From contig JAQMWT010000546.1 of the NCBI GenBank assembly GCA_029834535.1, forward strand, positions 62,001 through 126,000: a stretch of 64,000 nucleotides of DNA, in the 5' to 3' direction. Origin of the DNA: Chrysophaeum taylorii. Taxonomy: Eukaryota > Sar > Pelagophyceae > Pelagomonadales > Pelagomonadaceae. A model generated the notes under the pieces. That model did not search any database. It saw only the letters and a program-made list of their open reading frames with translations, and was not told the origin of the DNA. Position numbers and translations under genes: made by a program. Every line of letters begins with the position of its first letter. The stretch's first letter is position 1. Of this stretch, positions 28,685 through 38,480 are shown piece after piece.

Positions 28685-31600
28685 TCAGTAAGGCGGAAGT
28701 TCCGAGTAGTCGGCCTGGGAGGCGCCTGTTCCAAAGGGCTGGGAACCCGCGTGACCGTAGGGCTGGGAGCCACCCGCGTAGGAATACTGCGAGGGCGAAT
28801 TTGCAACGGAACCTTGAGAGAATTGCTGCGAGGAGAACTGCTGCGAGGAGAACTGCTGCGAGGGAACTTGCGAGTTTCCGGCCATGTGGGTGCTCTGCGT
28901 CGCATAATCGATGGGATGGTGGTGTCTTGCGGGAGGTCCGCCACGGCTCGGGTAGCCGCCCGGCATTCCGGGCGGATTGAAGGCTGGCGCCGCGTAGAAT
29001 CCGTCGTGGCCACCCGGCGGCATCGGGGGGCCTCGATGCTGATCGACATAGCGAGCGTCGTAGCGAGAGTCCAGCGGGCCGCCAAGAGGCCCTCCAGGCT
29101 GCTGCGGACCGCCGCGGCCGTAGCGTCCGCCCCGTCCGTTTACGGGTGGCGGCCAACGCGGCCCAGGCGGGCCGTTCATCGGCGGGGGGCCACCGGCAGC
29201 GGCAGCAGCGACGAAGGCGTCGTCGGACCAGTGGCGGCCGTTGGGTGCTACGGCCGCGCGCGAGAAGACGTTCGGAGCGCCGTGGTGGCCGTTGTGCTCG
29301 GTCGCAAAGCCCGAGTTCTCCCCAGCGCCCATGCGGCGAAGGCGCTCGGCGTTGGACATCGGCCCGTGATGACGAGAATTGTGTCCGTTGTTAGGGTTCG
29401 GGTCACCGGGTCTCGCGAAGGCCGAATTGAAGCCTGCCGAAGGCGTGCGATGCCTAGGTTTTGGGAGCGTCAGCATCGAAACCTTGAGGTTGTTGAGGGG
29501 TCCCTCGGCGATGCAGTTGCTCGTCTTGAAGTGGGCGAGGAGAGCGTGCCAGAGAGGGTCTTGGGCGAGGACTCTCGGGTTGCCGACGATGATGAGACCG
29601 TAGCGCGCCCTGGTGAGCGCGACGTTGAGGCGTCGCGGGTCGGTCAAAAAGCCGAGACCCTGGAACTCGTTGGACCTCACGCAAGAGAGAACGATGACGT
29701 CTTTTTCACGACCTTGAAACGAGTCGACCGACGCGACCTCCAGCTCCTCGTAGAGCGTCGAGCGGAGCGAGCCCGCAGAAAGCATGTGGCTGCAGACGTA
29801 GGCGCGCTGGCCCTCGTAGGGCGTGATGACCCCGATCTGACGCGGCTCGAGGCCAGCTTTGAGGAAAAACGTGACAATCTTCTCGATTGCCGACGCCTCG
29901 CTCCTGTTGAGGAATGACGTGCCCGAGCTCGACATCTCCTCGCAGCCGTTGCAGACGTAGAAAAGCATGGGCTGGTCGGGGGCGGGCCAGGGAAACTCGG
30001 GGTCCGTGCCGTTGGCCAAGCGCGCCATTTTCCGCTCGGACTCTGAGACGCCATTCTGCAGCGATCCCTCGTAGAATCTCGCCGACGGGAACTCGGAAAG
30101 ACACGGGTGGCAGCGGTACTGAACCTCGAGACGGATGGGCCGAATGCCTAAAGCGACGAGACGTTCGTAGAGCGACTGCGTGAGGCCCGCCTTGGCCGCC
30201 GCCTTGTTCATTATAACAGGGCCTGAGAATGATGTTAGAATAGAAGATGAGCACACACACATGCAACAAAGAAAGCAACACCAACAACACGACATAAGGT
30301 GAGCCTTTGTTGCGGAAAGGCCCAAGTCTGCGCTAAAAGTGTGCATCGAACGTAGTAAAACGCGTCGACCCTTGTTGCGACATGCATGCTGACTGTCGCT
30401 CGGTGAGCTTCTCGAGCCGAATCCATTTTGCACCTGGACTTCGACGCGACCCTTTACTTCTAACGCACTCTTCAACCAAAGTCGTACAGGTCGTCAGCAC
30501 CAAGATAGAATAATCCCGAGTGACAGAGCCTCCGTCACGCATTAACGATTGGGTCTCGAAAGCGCCAGGCACGCGCACGCTGCTGATGTGCAAGTCCGCT
30601 AAGGTTTGCGACCATAATCTTCGGGCTGCTATACGTTGTTCATGCAGTTAGGTATTCTGATCGAACTCCGCGAATAATTCCTGCTTCAGCACCTTGGTTC
30701 CGTTCACGGCTGCAAAGCACGAGTTGGACTTGCGTAGTAGCCCAGTCGGAGTCGGTACGGCGCATAGCCTCCACATTCGGCAGAGCCAGCCAGACTCGCC
30801 AGCCAGACTCGCCAGCCAGACTCGCCAGCCAGACTCGCCAGCCAGACTCGCCGTCTCGATGATGAAACGGCAACAGAGTGAGCACCACAGTTGATTGATT
30901 ATCAATCGAGTTTCGTTTGAATATCCAGCACGCTTCGCGAGAGCGATTAAAGCGACTCGAGGCGGAGAGTACAACCTCGCGCACACGCGCAGATCTCAAG
31001 ACTCCCCTCGCGCGCTCCATCATCATCCCGACGAGGAACACCGTGGTTTAATAAGACGACGGGACGACCGTGCCGAAGAGAAAAAGTGCCAGAACAAACA
31101 CAATAATAGAATGTGACAACGACAACGAATAACAACAGGATAGACCAAAAGAATATCACGACTCACCGAGCTGCTGGTGGTCGCCGACCATGACAAGTTG
31201 CTTGGCGCCGAGGACGATCGGGATGAGACTCTCGGCCTCGGTTGCCTGCGTCGCCTCATCTATGAGGACCTGACGAAACCTGAAGTTAGCAAGGCGCGGG
31301 TCGCCAGCCCCGACGCAGGTCGTGCAAATGACGTCAGCGGCCTGGAGTAGGACGCGCTCTGTCTGGGCACGGAGTTGGCGGAATCGCTTCTCGTCGGCCA
31401 ACACAAGCTCGCCCTGGTCGTCCTTGAGGCGTTGAAGTTTCTTGAGCTCCTCGAGTTCGGGCGTGTCGATAGCTCGAAGCATGATGTGCAAGGCGAGGTG
31501 GTCGATCGAGGTGCTGACCGCCTCTCGGCTTTTGGCGCAAAGCCGCACCACCTTGAGGCCCGTCGCGTGGATCTTTTCGGTGAGCTGATCGACGGCGATG

Positions 31601-33090
31601 TTCGACGGCGCGACGACGAGCACCTGGCCGGCGTTCTGTCGCGCGAGGTGGTAAACGATGGCGGCCGACGTGACGGTTTTGCCCGTCCCCGGAGGTCCTT
31701 GGATCAGCGAGAGCGGCTGCTGAATGACGGCCTTGACGGCAGCTTGTTGGGAGTGGTTCAAGTCCGGGAGTCCGGGAACGCGTTTTCCCGTCGCGGCGTG
31801 CGAGGAGCCGCCGCCTCCGGCGACCTTGATCGCCTGCGGCTCTACGTCGTGGCCGAGGAGCCTGTGGTAGAGGTAGCCCGAGACCGAGGTGTCGTCTACG
31901 GCGAATGTTTTGAGCGCGGCTTGCATGCGGTCGTAGGAGGTGCCCTTCCACACGAACTCGACGATGTAGCAGGCGTCGGTAACGTCGGCGGGCACGTTGG
32001 GCGTCCGGAACTCGAGCGCGATCTCGCCGTCGCTGATGCGGAGAACGTTCCCTATCGCCTCCCACGACCTTCCGTAATGGCGTGCGCCGACGGCGTCCAG
32101 TTTCAACCTGAGTTCGTCGCCGACGAGGAGTCGTAGCTCTGAAGTTTCGTACGAGTTGCGCGCCGAGTTCATCGTCGTCGTCGTCGTCGCCCCCGCGGCG
32201 GCCGCGGCTACCACGGCGGCGATGGACTGGGCGTTTCCGTGTAGCGAGAAACAGGCGATGTGCTTCTTCGAAAGGCCGCGATCCCAGCGGACCGCGATTC
32301 CCTCCCTCGACTGCGCCTCCCTCGCCTTCTTGTCGTGGTCGGCCTCGAGCTTGACCAGCGGTGCCAGCACGTTCTGGTACTGGTAGCCGTCGTGATACTT
32401 CAAACTTACGGGCGTCACCTCGTCCTCGGGCAACGGCTGGTTCTCGAGATCCTCGAAGCGTGCCTCGGGCTTGGACTTCCAGACCTCCTCAATCGCGTGA
32501 ATTTTCGAGGCGGGCGGCGCGAAGTAGCGCGACGTCACGTCCTCAGTCGGCTCTCGGACGAGCCACGGCAAAAATCGCTTGTCGCTGATGAGGGGGAGCC
32601 ATTCGCCGAGGTCCCAGTCCATGCTCTTGAGGGCGGGCACCGTCTCGACACAGACGCGGCACAGTAGGACCACGACCGACTCCGTCTTGGCGGGCACGAA
32701 CCCGACCAGAAACACGTTTCGCATGCCGCAATTGTAGCACTCGAGCACCGTCTCGCCGAGCGGAGAGTCCTTGTGGAGGCAGACCGCGTGGTGCTTGGCT
32801 CGGACGAGGTGCTGCACGATATGCGAGGCCGAGGTCCCTCCAGTCCAGTTGCAGAACCACTTGCCGGACTCGACGCACCGCACCACGCACGCGGGGTCCG
32901 CTATCCCGCAATACTTGCACGCCCACTCGGCCGACTCAACGGGCGCCGCCATCGACACCGCACCCATCGCCTCGCTCAACGCCTCGGTGGGTGCCTTGTT
33001 CGACGCCGCCCCCTCGCGCACGGCCGGCACATCATCTTCGCGGGCCTCGAGCCCTTCCACGTCGATTTCCTCAAAGCTCAAATCGCCCAT
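28685..33090 (-). CDS. UPF1: UPF1 RNA helicase (nonsense-mediated decay)
   Basis: Two exons, 33090-31167 and 30222-28685, give 1153 residues. UPF1 is the ATP-dependent 5'-3' RNA helicase of nonsense-mediated decay. The Cys/His-rich UPF2-binding domain lies near residues 50-215 ([15 protein letters not shown], then [13 protein letters not shown], then [16 protein letters not shown]). The helicase core has QGPPGTGKT near 465, [11 protein letters not shown] near 615 and GDHQQLG split by the intron from [13 protein letters not shown]. It continues with [33 protein letters not shown] and [15 protein letters not shown]. The usual DESTQ is DEATQ. The C-terminus is Gly/Pro-rich, then SQ-rich, matching SMG1 target sites. 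The junction CTCG/GTGAGT...CTCAG/GC restores the conserved QLGPV. The intron is 944 nt, the longest here. The start was chosen as the ATG of [13 protein letters not shown], after a CAG-type run. Confidence 0.95.
30785..30852. repeat. 13-bp tandem repeat inside the UPF1 intron
   Basis: Five copies of the 13-mer GCCAGCCAGACTC lie in the single large intron of UPF1, followed by a partial copy. The rest of the intron (30,223-31,166) shows no convincing gene. Confidence 0.85.
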
Positions 33091-33424
33091 CGGCACAAGC
33101 AGCAGCAACAGCAGCAGCAGCACTAGTCAGGTGGCCGTTGGGAACGTTCCGTTAAGAACATACGGCGAGCGAGCGAGCGACGACTCTCTCTCTCTCTCTC
33201 TCTCTACCTCTCTCTACCTCTCTATCTCTCTCGCTTTTCCAGTAGGTTCCACGCACGAGACGATTGCGAGTGATGAGTCGTCGTCCGGCGAAAGTTATGC
33301 GCCAAATTCATCATTGATGAGGCGATCGCGCTCGCGGTGTCCCCTTTGACTCGGGGACTCGGCGTCGCGCAGAGTCTGTCTTTCTTACTTTCTGACGTTG
33401 CAGTCAGTCCCGAAGGAAGCCGAA
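33091..33424. promoter_or_regulatory. Shared divergent promoter region of UPF1 and the BTB-WD40 gene
   Basis: The two starts are 334 bp apart. The spacer holds a GCA run next to UPF1 and a CT dinucleotide run with interruptions at about 33,186-33,233, which would form a pyrimidine tract in the + leader or promoter. No TATA box is evident. Confidence 0.4.
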
Positions 33425-35807
33425 ATGGCGGAGGGTCCGGGATTCCAGATGGTGGCGTTCGGCATGCCGACGGGCGAGAAGGTTGGGTCGTTCGAGCGAA
33501 TGCGGTCGCTTTATGCAGAGGGCCAGCTCACGGATTTCGCGATCTGCGTGACGGACGAGGCGGGCGCGGTCGTCCGGGAATTCGCGGCCCACCGGTGCGT
33601 TCTCGCTGCCGCGGGCGGCGGCTTTTTCGGCGCGCTCCTCGCCGGCGCGGGGTCGGAGATGCGCGAGGGCGAGGCGAGGCGCGTCGTGCTCGACGACGTC
33701 GACCCCGAGCTGTTGTCGCTTGTGCTCGATTATTGCTACGGCGAGTCGCGCGTCGAGGTCGAGTTCGAGCGCGTCGTAGACCTCCTCGGGGTGGCCGTGC
33801 GCTTTCAAGTCCGGGGTCTCGCCGAGCAGTGCGCGCTCACGCTGCGTCGGGCTCTCAACGAGCGCAATTGCTGCGAGCTCTTCGCGGCCGCCGACGCGCA
33901 CGGATGCGAAGACCTGCGCGACGCGGCTCGCGACGCGGTCGTCTCGTGGCTGCCGACGCTCCTGCGACCTCTGCGGGGTTACGACGACGACGAGGAGGAT
34001 TTGGAAGAGGAAAGTAGCGGGCGCGTCAAGCTCCGGGGAGTGTCGGAGGACTCGGCCGATCCTTCTGCGGCGGCGGCCGAGGTGTCGGTCGGCGCGCTCT
34101 TGTCGTCGCGCGCGACGCGTCGCGCCGCTCGTCGGGTCGCGGAGCGCGACGCGACCTTTTCGGGGAGCAAATCGTCGCAACCCTCGACGCCGGTCTCCCC
34201 CACCGAGGCACTCTTCGCCAACACGCAGAGCGGCTTCTCGAGGCTGCCGCCTGCCCTCGCGCTCGAGATTCTCTCGAGCGATCGCATCGCGTGCGAAGAA
34301 TCGATCGTCTTCGCCGCGGCCGTCGCGTGGGTCGAGACCCGCGAGGCGATGCGAGGAACCGCGCCGCCGCGCCGAACCTCGCTCTCGGCCGCGAGGAGGG
34401 ACGACGACGACGCCGCCGATGATAGCAACCGCCGGGGTGCGAGGAAGCGCCGCCGCGCGACCTCGTCGGGAACGCACGCGGTCGACGACAACGACCGAGA
34501 CGTCGACGGCGGCGAGGTAGAGGAGTCCGCGCTCTGCGACGATATACTGCGGCGAGTGCGCTACCCACTCATGGACGCGACCTTCCTGGCCGACGTCGTC
34601 AAGCCGCACCCGGCGATGCAGACGCCCGCGCGCGGGGCGCTCGTCGCCGAGGCGTTCGAGCACCTGGCGCTCAAGGCCGCGGGACGAGACCGCGGCGTGC
34701 TCGAGGGCTGGCCGGCCCTCGCCGCCGGCGCCGAGGGGGAGGCCTACGACCTGCGCAAGCGCGCGCAGCCGCGTCAGCAGCTCGTGGCGGCGCGCGTCTG
34801 GCCGCCCCGACTCGACCTCGCCCGCTCGTTCGACGCCAAGAACGGTCACTCGGACGCCGTCGCCGCGCTCTGCGTGTGCGCCGGCCGCGTCGTGAGCGGC
34901 TCCTGGGACTCGACGGTCCGCGTCTGGGATCCCGAAACCGGCACCTGCGAGCACACCCTGGATCACGACGGCATGGTTCGCGCCCTCGCCGACGTTTCCG
35001 GCCAACTCGTCTCGTCGAGCGAGGACGTCCGCGTCTGGGACCCCGGCCGCGCTTGGGCCCACGTCACCACGCTCCGCGACCACTCGACCGTCGTTAACGC
35101 GATCGTCGCCCTCGACGATGACCTGCCGCTCGCCGACGACGACGCGCCAACGAGTACCGACGCTTCGCCGGCCGACGCCGACGCCGCGCTGCTCGGAGCG
35201 CCGACCGGCGACGACCCTCCCGCGCGCAGATTCGCCTCTGGCGACGATGACGGATCCATCAAGATCTGGTCGGCCTCGGACCTCCGATGCCTCCTTACGC
35301 TCCATGGCGAGGCGAGCGTCGGTGTCCTCGTTCTTCGAAGCATGCCCTTCAAGCTCCTCAGCGGCAGCGACGACGCCAAGATCCACGTCTGGAGCACGAG
35401 AACCTGGACCCTCGAGCACACCCTCACCCACTCGGACGAGATCTGGGCCCTCGCCATCGTCGGCGACAGCCTCATCTCAGGATCGGTCGACCACACCATT
35501 AAGGTCTGGCGCACCAGCGATTGGGTCTGCGAGCGCACGCTCCAAGCCCACGACGGACCGTGCTACGCTCTTACCAATCTCCAAAATCACCTCGTCTCGG
35601 CCTCCTCGGACGAGACCATCAAGGCTTGGTCGCACGACTTCGAGGTCGAAGCCAACCACGGCATCAACTGCTCTGGTGTCTGGTGCCTCAGCGTCCACAA
35701 CGACAGGCTCGTTACCGGCGGGATTAACGGTGAGCGCCTCGGAAAACGACGCTGGCGGAGCCTTGGTTGTCGTGTGCGCAGGCGTGATCAAGATATGGGA
35801 CCGCTGA
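33425..35807 (+). CDS. BTB-BACK-WD40 repeat protein
   Basis: Two exons, 33425-35729 and 35782-35807, give 776 residues. The second exon adds only GVIKIWDR, which completes the last WD repeat. Residues about 25-150 form a BTB/POZ domain (LTDFAICVTDEAGAVVREFA, AHRCVLAAAGGGFFGALL, ELLSLVLDYCYGESRVEVEF). A BACK-like helical region follows (ALNERNCCELFAAADAHGC, then ILSSDRIACEESIVFAAAVA), broken by Asp- and Ser-rich inserts. From about residue 460 seven WD40 repeats are visible, including GRVVSGSWDSTVRVWDPETG and DSLISGSVDHTIKVWRTSD. BTB-BACK proteins usually recruit targets to cullin-3 ubiquitin ligases through kelch repeats; here the WD propeller would take that place. The role is an inference. 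The intron is GTGAGC...GCGCAG, 52 nt. Confidence 0.85.
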
Positions 35808-36738
35808 GTGTTCGCCTCGATTTTTTTTTCCCGCCGTTGTGTCATCAATCATCGTCTTCCATGTAGACCCGATGCAAGAACTGGCGGTACCTATCGGAGT
35901 TGCGCGCAGAGTTTTGCTCGCGCGGATTATTTGTCCGCTACCCCGCCGCGTCCTCCTCCTCCGCGTAGGGAAACCTGTAATCTCAGACGTGCTGATCGCC
36001 TGCTCATGGCTTCGCATCTTTTGTTCGTCACGCGCGTTTCCTTTTTGAGGGTGTTTTGTTCTGCAAAAAATGCGTTCTTCGGCACCTCGTGGGCATAGAG
36101 CCCTAAAACAAAAACCTCTCTCTCACCCGCCAGCATTGCATCTTCTTTGTTGTATCGAGCAGCAAGAAGGAAGGGCCGTCGGGCTCCCACTAGAACAAGA
36201 TCTTCGTGTGGCTTAATTGACTGTGTCTACGCTCAAAGTCGACTCGTGTAAAGCGGCGTTTTTCGCCCACTCTACAAGCAGATTCGACCATGACCCTGCG
36301 AGCATGACGCGATTTTTTTTTAGGGATCATTAAATGCCGAAGTCAGTGTGGGACAATCTAGACTAGGGGGGTCGAGCACGCGTCAAATTCGGCGCGGGGC
36401 TACCAGGTCCTTAGACGTCTCCCTGGAAGAGATTTCCTTACTCCCAATCGACAGATGTTTGTTTGTGTGTCCTTACTACTAATCGACAGATGTTTGTCTG
36501 TCTGCGTGTTTGTCTTTAAATGTCGACTGCCAAGAGGGGGGTGTGTGTGGGGAGCATGAAGGATGTGGGTGGGTTTGTGGGGTATGAGGGATGTGCCTGA
36601 CGGGCGGAGATAAGTACGCGGGACCTAGTCGGGGTCATCGCGGAGGCGTGGGGCAGGCGAAGAGAGGATGTACCCCGATTTAGGGTAAGGATCAGGTAGG
36701 CGCGAGAGTAAGGATCAGGTAGGTGCGAGAGCCAGACA
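35808..36738. other. Intergenic, repeat-rich
   Basis: No gene is visible. Two near-copies of CGACAGATGTTTGT with flanking CCTTACT lie near 36,430-36,495. A short segment at 36,517-36,553 (GTCGACTGCCAAGAGGGG and a GT-rich tail) matches 26,733-26,770. G-rich low-complexity sequence continues to 36,730. Confidence 0.45.
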
Positions 36739-37295
36739 GTGATCCTCCAAGCCGTCTACGGCGACCTCGCAGACTATTTCCACGACCCGCGGCGGCTCTT
36801 TCAGAGCGCCATTCTCACGCCCCGTCGAAACGATGTTGTCGATGCTGACAACGCGCGCATGACCGCGGCCTTTTTTTCCCGGAGACGAGGCGTCGGAGTT
36901 CTTTTCGGCCGACTAGGTTGGGTCGGAAGACGACGCCGCGCTCTTTACAGTCGAGTTTTCGACTCCCTGACAACCAACGGCATGCTGACTTTGATCGCGA
37001 GCTTAAGGTCTTCGCAACCTCGACCCGTCGCACGGCCACTGCAACGGTACCAGATACATGATCGATCGTGTCGTGTCACCGAGGCTCCTCCAACCTGTAT
37101 CCCTTAAGGCCCGCCGACGCCAAACGATCACCAAGAGCCAGGGCCAGACGCCCCGCGAGGTCGGCGTCCTCTTGCCCAAGCCCGTCTTCTGTCACGTCCA
37201 GCTCTACGTGGCTCTCTGTCGATCGGCAACCCCGAGGATATGCTCTTCTGAGTCGACGACTCCACCCTACCCCACACGTGCTGCGCAATACCGAT
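36739..37295 (+). mobile_element. Helitron remnant: C-terminal part of the PIF1-like helicase
   Basis: The first frame has VYGDLADYFHDPRRLFQSAI followed by LTPRRNDVVDADNARM, matching the DFxxDPxYLxERAILTPxNxDVDxINxxM stretch of Helitron helicases. A second frame (from about 37,080) has TKSQGQTPREVGVLLPKPVF and CHVQLYVALCR, the conserved NKSQGQTLxxVGVxLxxPVFxHGQLYVALSR end. The reading frame changes between the two and the middle is reduced, so this is a dead, 3' fragment. Helitrons are rolling-circle DNA transposons; no Rep domain or CTRR end with hairpin was found nearby. Confidence 0.75.
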
Positions 37296-37327
37296 AAGCC
37301 CCCTCCCGGCGTCTACACGCGCACTGT

Positions 37328-37851
37328 AGGTGAACTTACTGGGGCCAGGTGAACTTACTGGAACCAGGTGAACTTACTGGAACCAGGTGAACTTACTGGA
37401 ACCAGGTGAACTTACGGAGGTTAGAGATTGGGACTAGGTGAACTTTAGTGACCAGGCGAACTTACTGAGACCAAGTGAACTTACTGGGGTTTTTAGAGTA
37501 CACTCAAAGGTTAGCGGCGTGTGCGGACCAAAGCAGCTTAGATTGGCGGGGGTGGGAGCGACGAGTTCAAAACATACTCAACGGATCGCTGAGCTATGTT
37601 CATTTGTACTCAAGCAGTATGTGCCGCCACGCCGCGAGATCGTCGCGATGGAACTAGTCCCCATAGTGAAGTCGGCATCCTTTCGTCCCCTCACGCAAAA
37701 AAAGGAAAAAGCCCACGCGTTGTAGGACCCGTCGTTGCGGCGCGGGCTAGTCTCGTTTTCTTATCCGACCGTATTAGAGATTGGGACTAGGTGAACTTGA
37801 CGCGAACAGGTGAACTTGCTGGGGTTAGAGATTGGGACTAGGTGAACTTAC
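37328..37851. repeat. 19-bp tandem repeat (AGGTGAACTTACTGGAACC) in two clusters
   Basis: Cluster 1 (37,328-37,490) has about seven units of AGGTGAACTTACTGG plus a variable AACC/GGCC/AGACC tail. Cluster 2 (37,768-37,851) has three units. Both clusters are linked by copies of TTAGAGATTGGGACTAGGTGAACT. The sequence between them has no gene. Confidence 0.85.
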
Positions 37852-38480
37852 TGCCCTGCACCTGTTAAAACGACGATGTTGTCGTAGGCGTCTAGCCAGT
37901 TGCGCGCTACGCAGCCCGGAACTTATATCGGGAGCCCGTCGGCCCCCATTGGATGATGAATCAGAATTTGGATCCTCGATGAGCAGTTTCGCGTACAATC
38001 GAGTACTACAATTTGACAGTAGCGGCAGGCGTCGTGATGAAGAAAGACACGAGGAAACGACCATTACGAACACCGTGTCCACCAGACGCCCCCTCTAGGT
38101 GAGTCACTCTCCCTAAATGAAGCGCTGTTTCCGTGACTTGAAATGCGGTAAAAATGCAGCGCCGCCGAAACAGGTCCGAGCGGAGTGGCAGGGGATGGGG
38201 GACATTAGCTTTCAGAAAATAGCGAACGCAAAAGTTGGCAACAAGGGAACTTCAGGTCGACCAACTACCGAGAGCGTCAACGGGGGTGCGAAAGAAAGCG
38301 CGTCGATCCTTCTAGAGCGCAAAGTGACCATGTTTTTTGTTGCTGATACAGGTAGGCACAGGGGCGATGAATATTCTGAGCCCAGCACAATTCGTAAAAC
38401 CAAGCAGGTTGATCGCGCGGGTCGACAGCATTGTTTAGGTGATGACGGAGGGGTGGTGTAACGCGGTTGGTCACAGTAAT
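37852..38480. other. Intergenic, no gene seen
   Basis: Frames on both strands are short and unlike known proteins. The stretch lies between the tandem repeats and the 3' end of the fasciclin gene. Confidence 0.4.

Noticed and set aside
28272-29917. Long frames on both strands around the UPF1 3' end
   Set aside because: They are shadows of the GC-rich UPF1 C-terminus and continue into repeat DNA with no motif.
33404-35431. A 675-codon open frame on - opposite the BTB-WD40 gene
   Set aside because: The + frame has clear BTB and WD40 motifs; the antisense frame is low-complexity Arg/Gly/Val and lacks any family signal.
37328-37490. CRISPR-like spaced repeat
   Set aside because: Units are contiguous or nearly so, with no unique spacers of equal length, and the host is a eukaryote. 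It is a simple tandem repeat.
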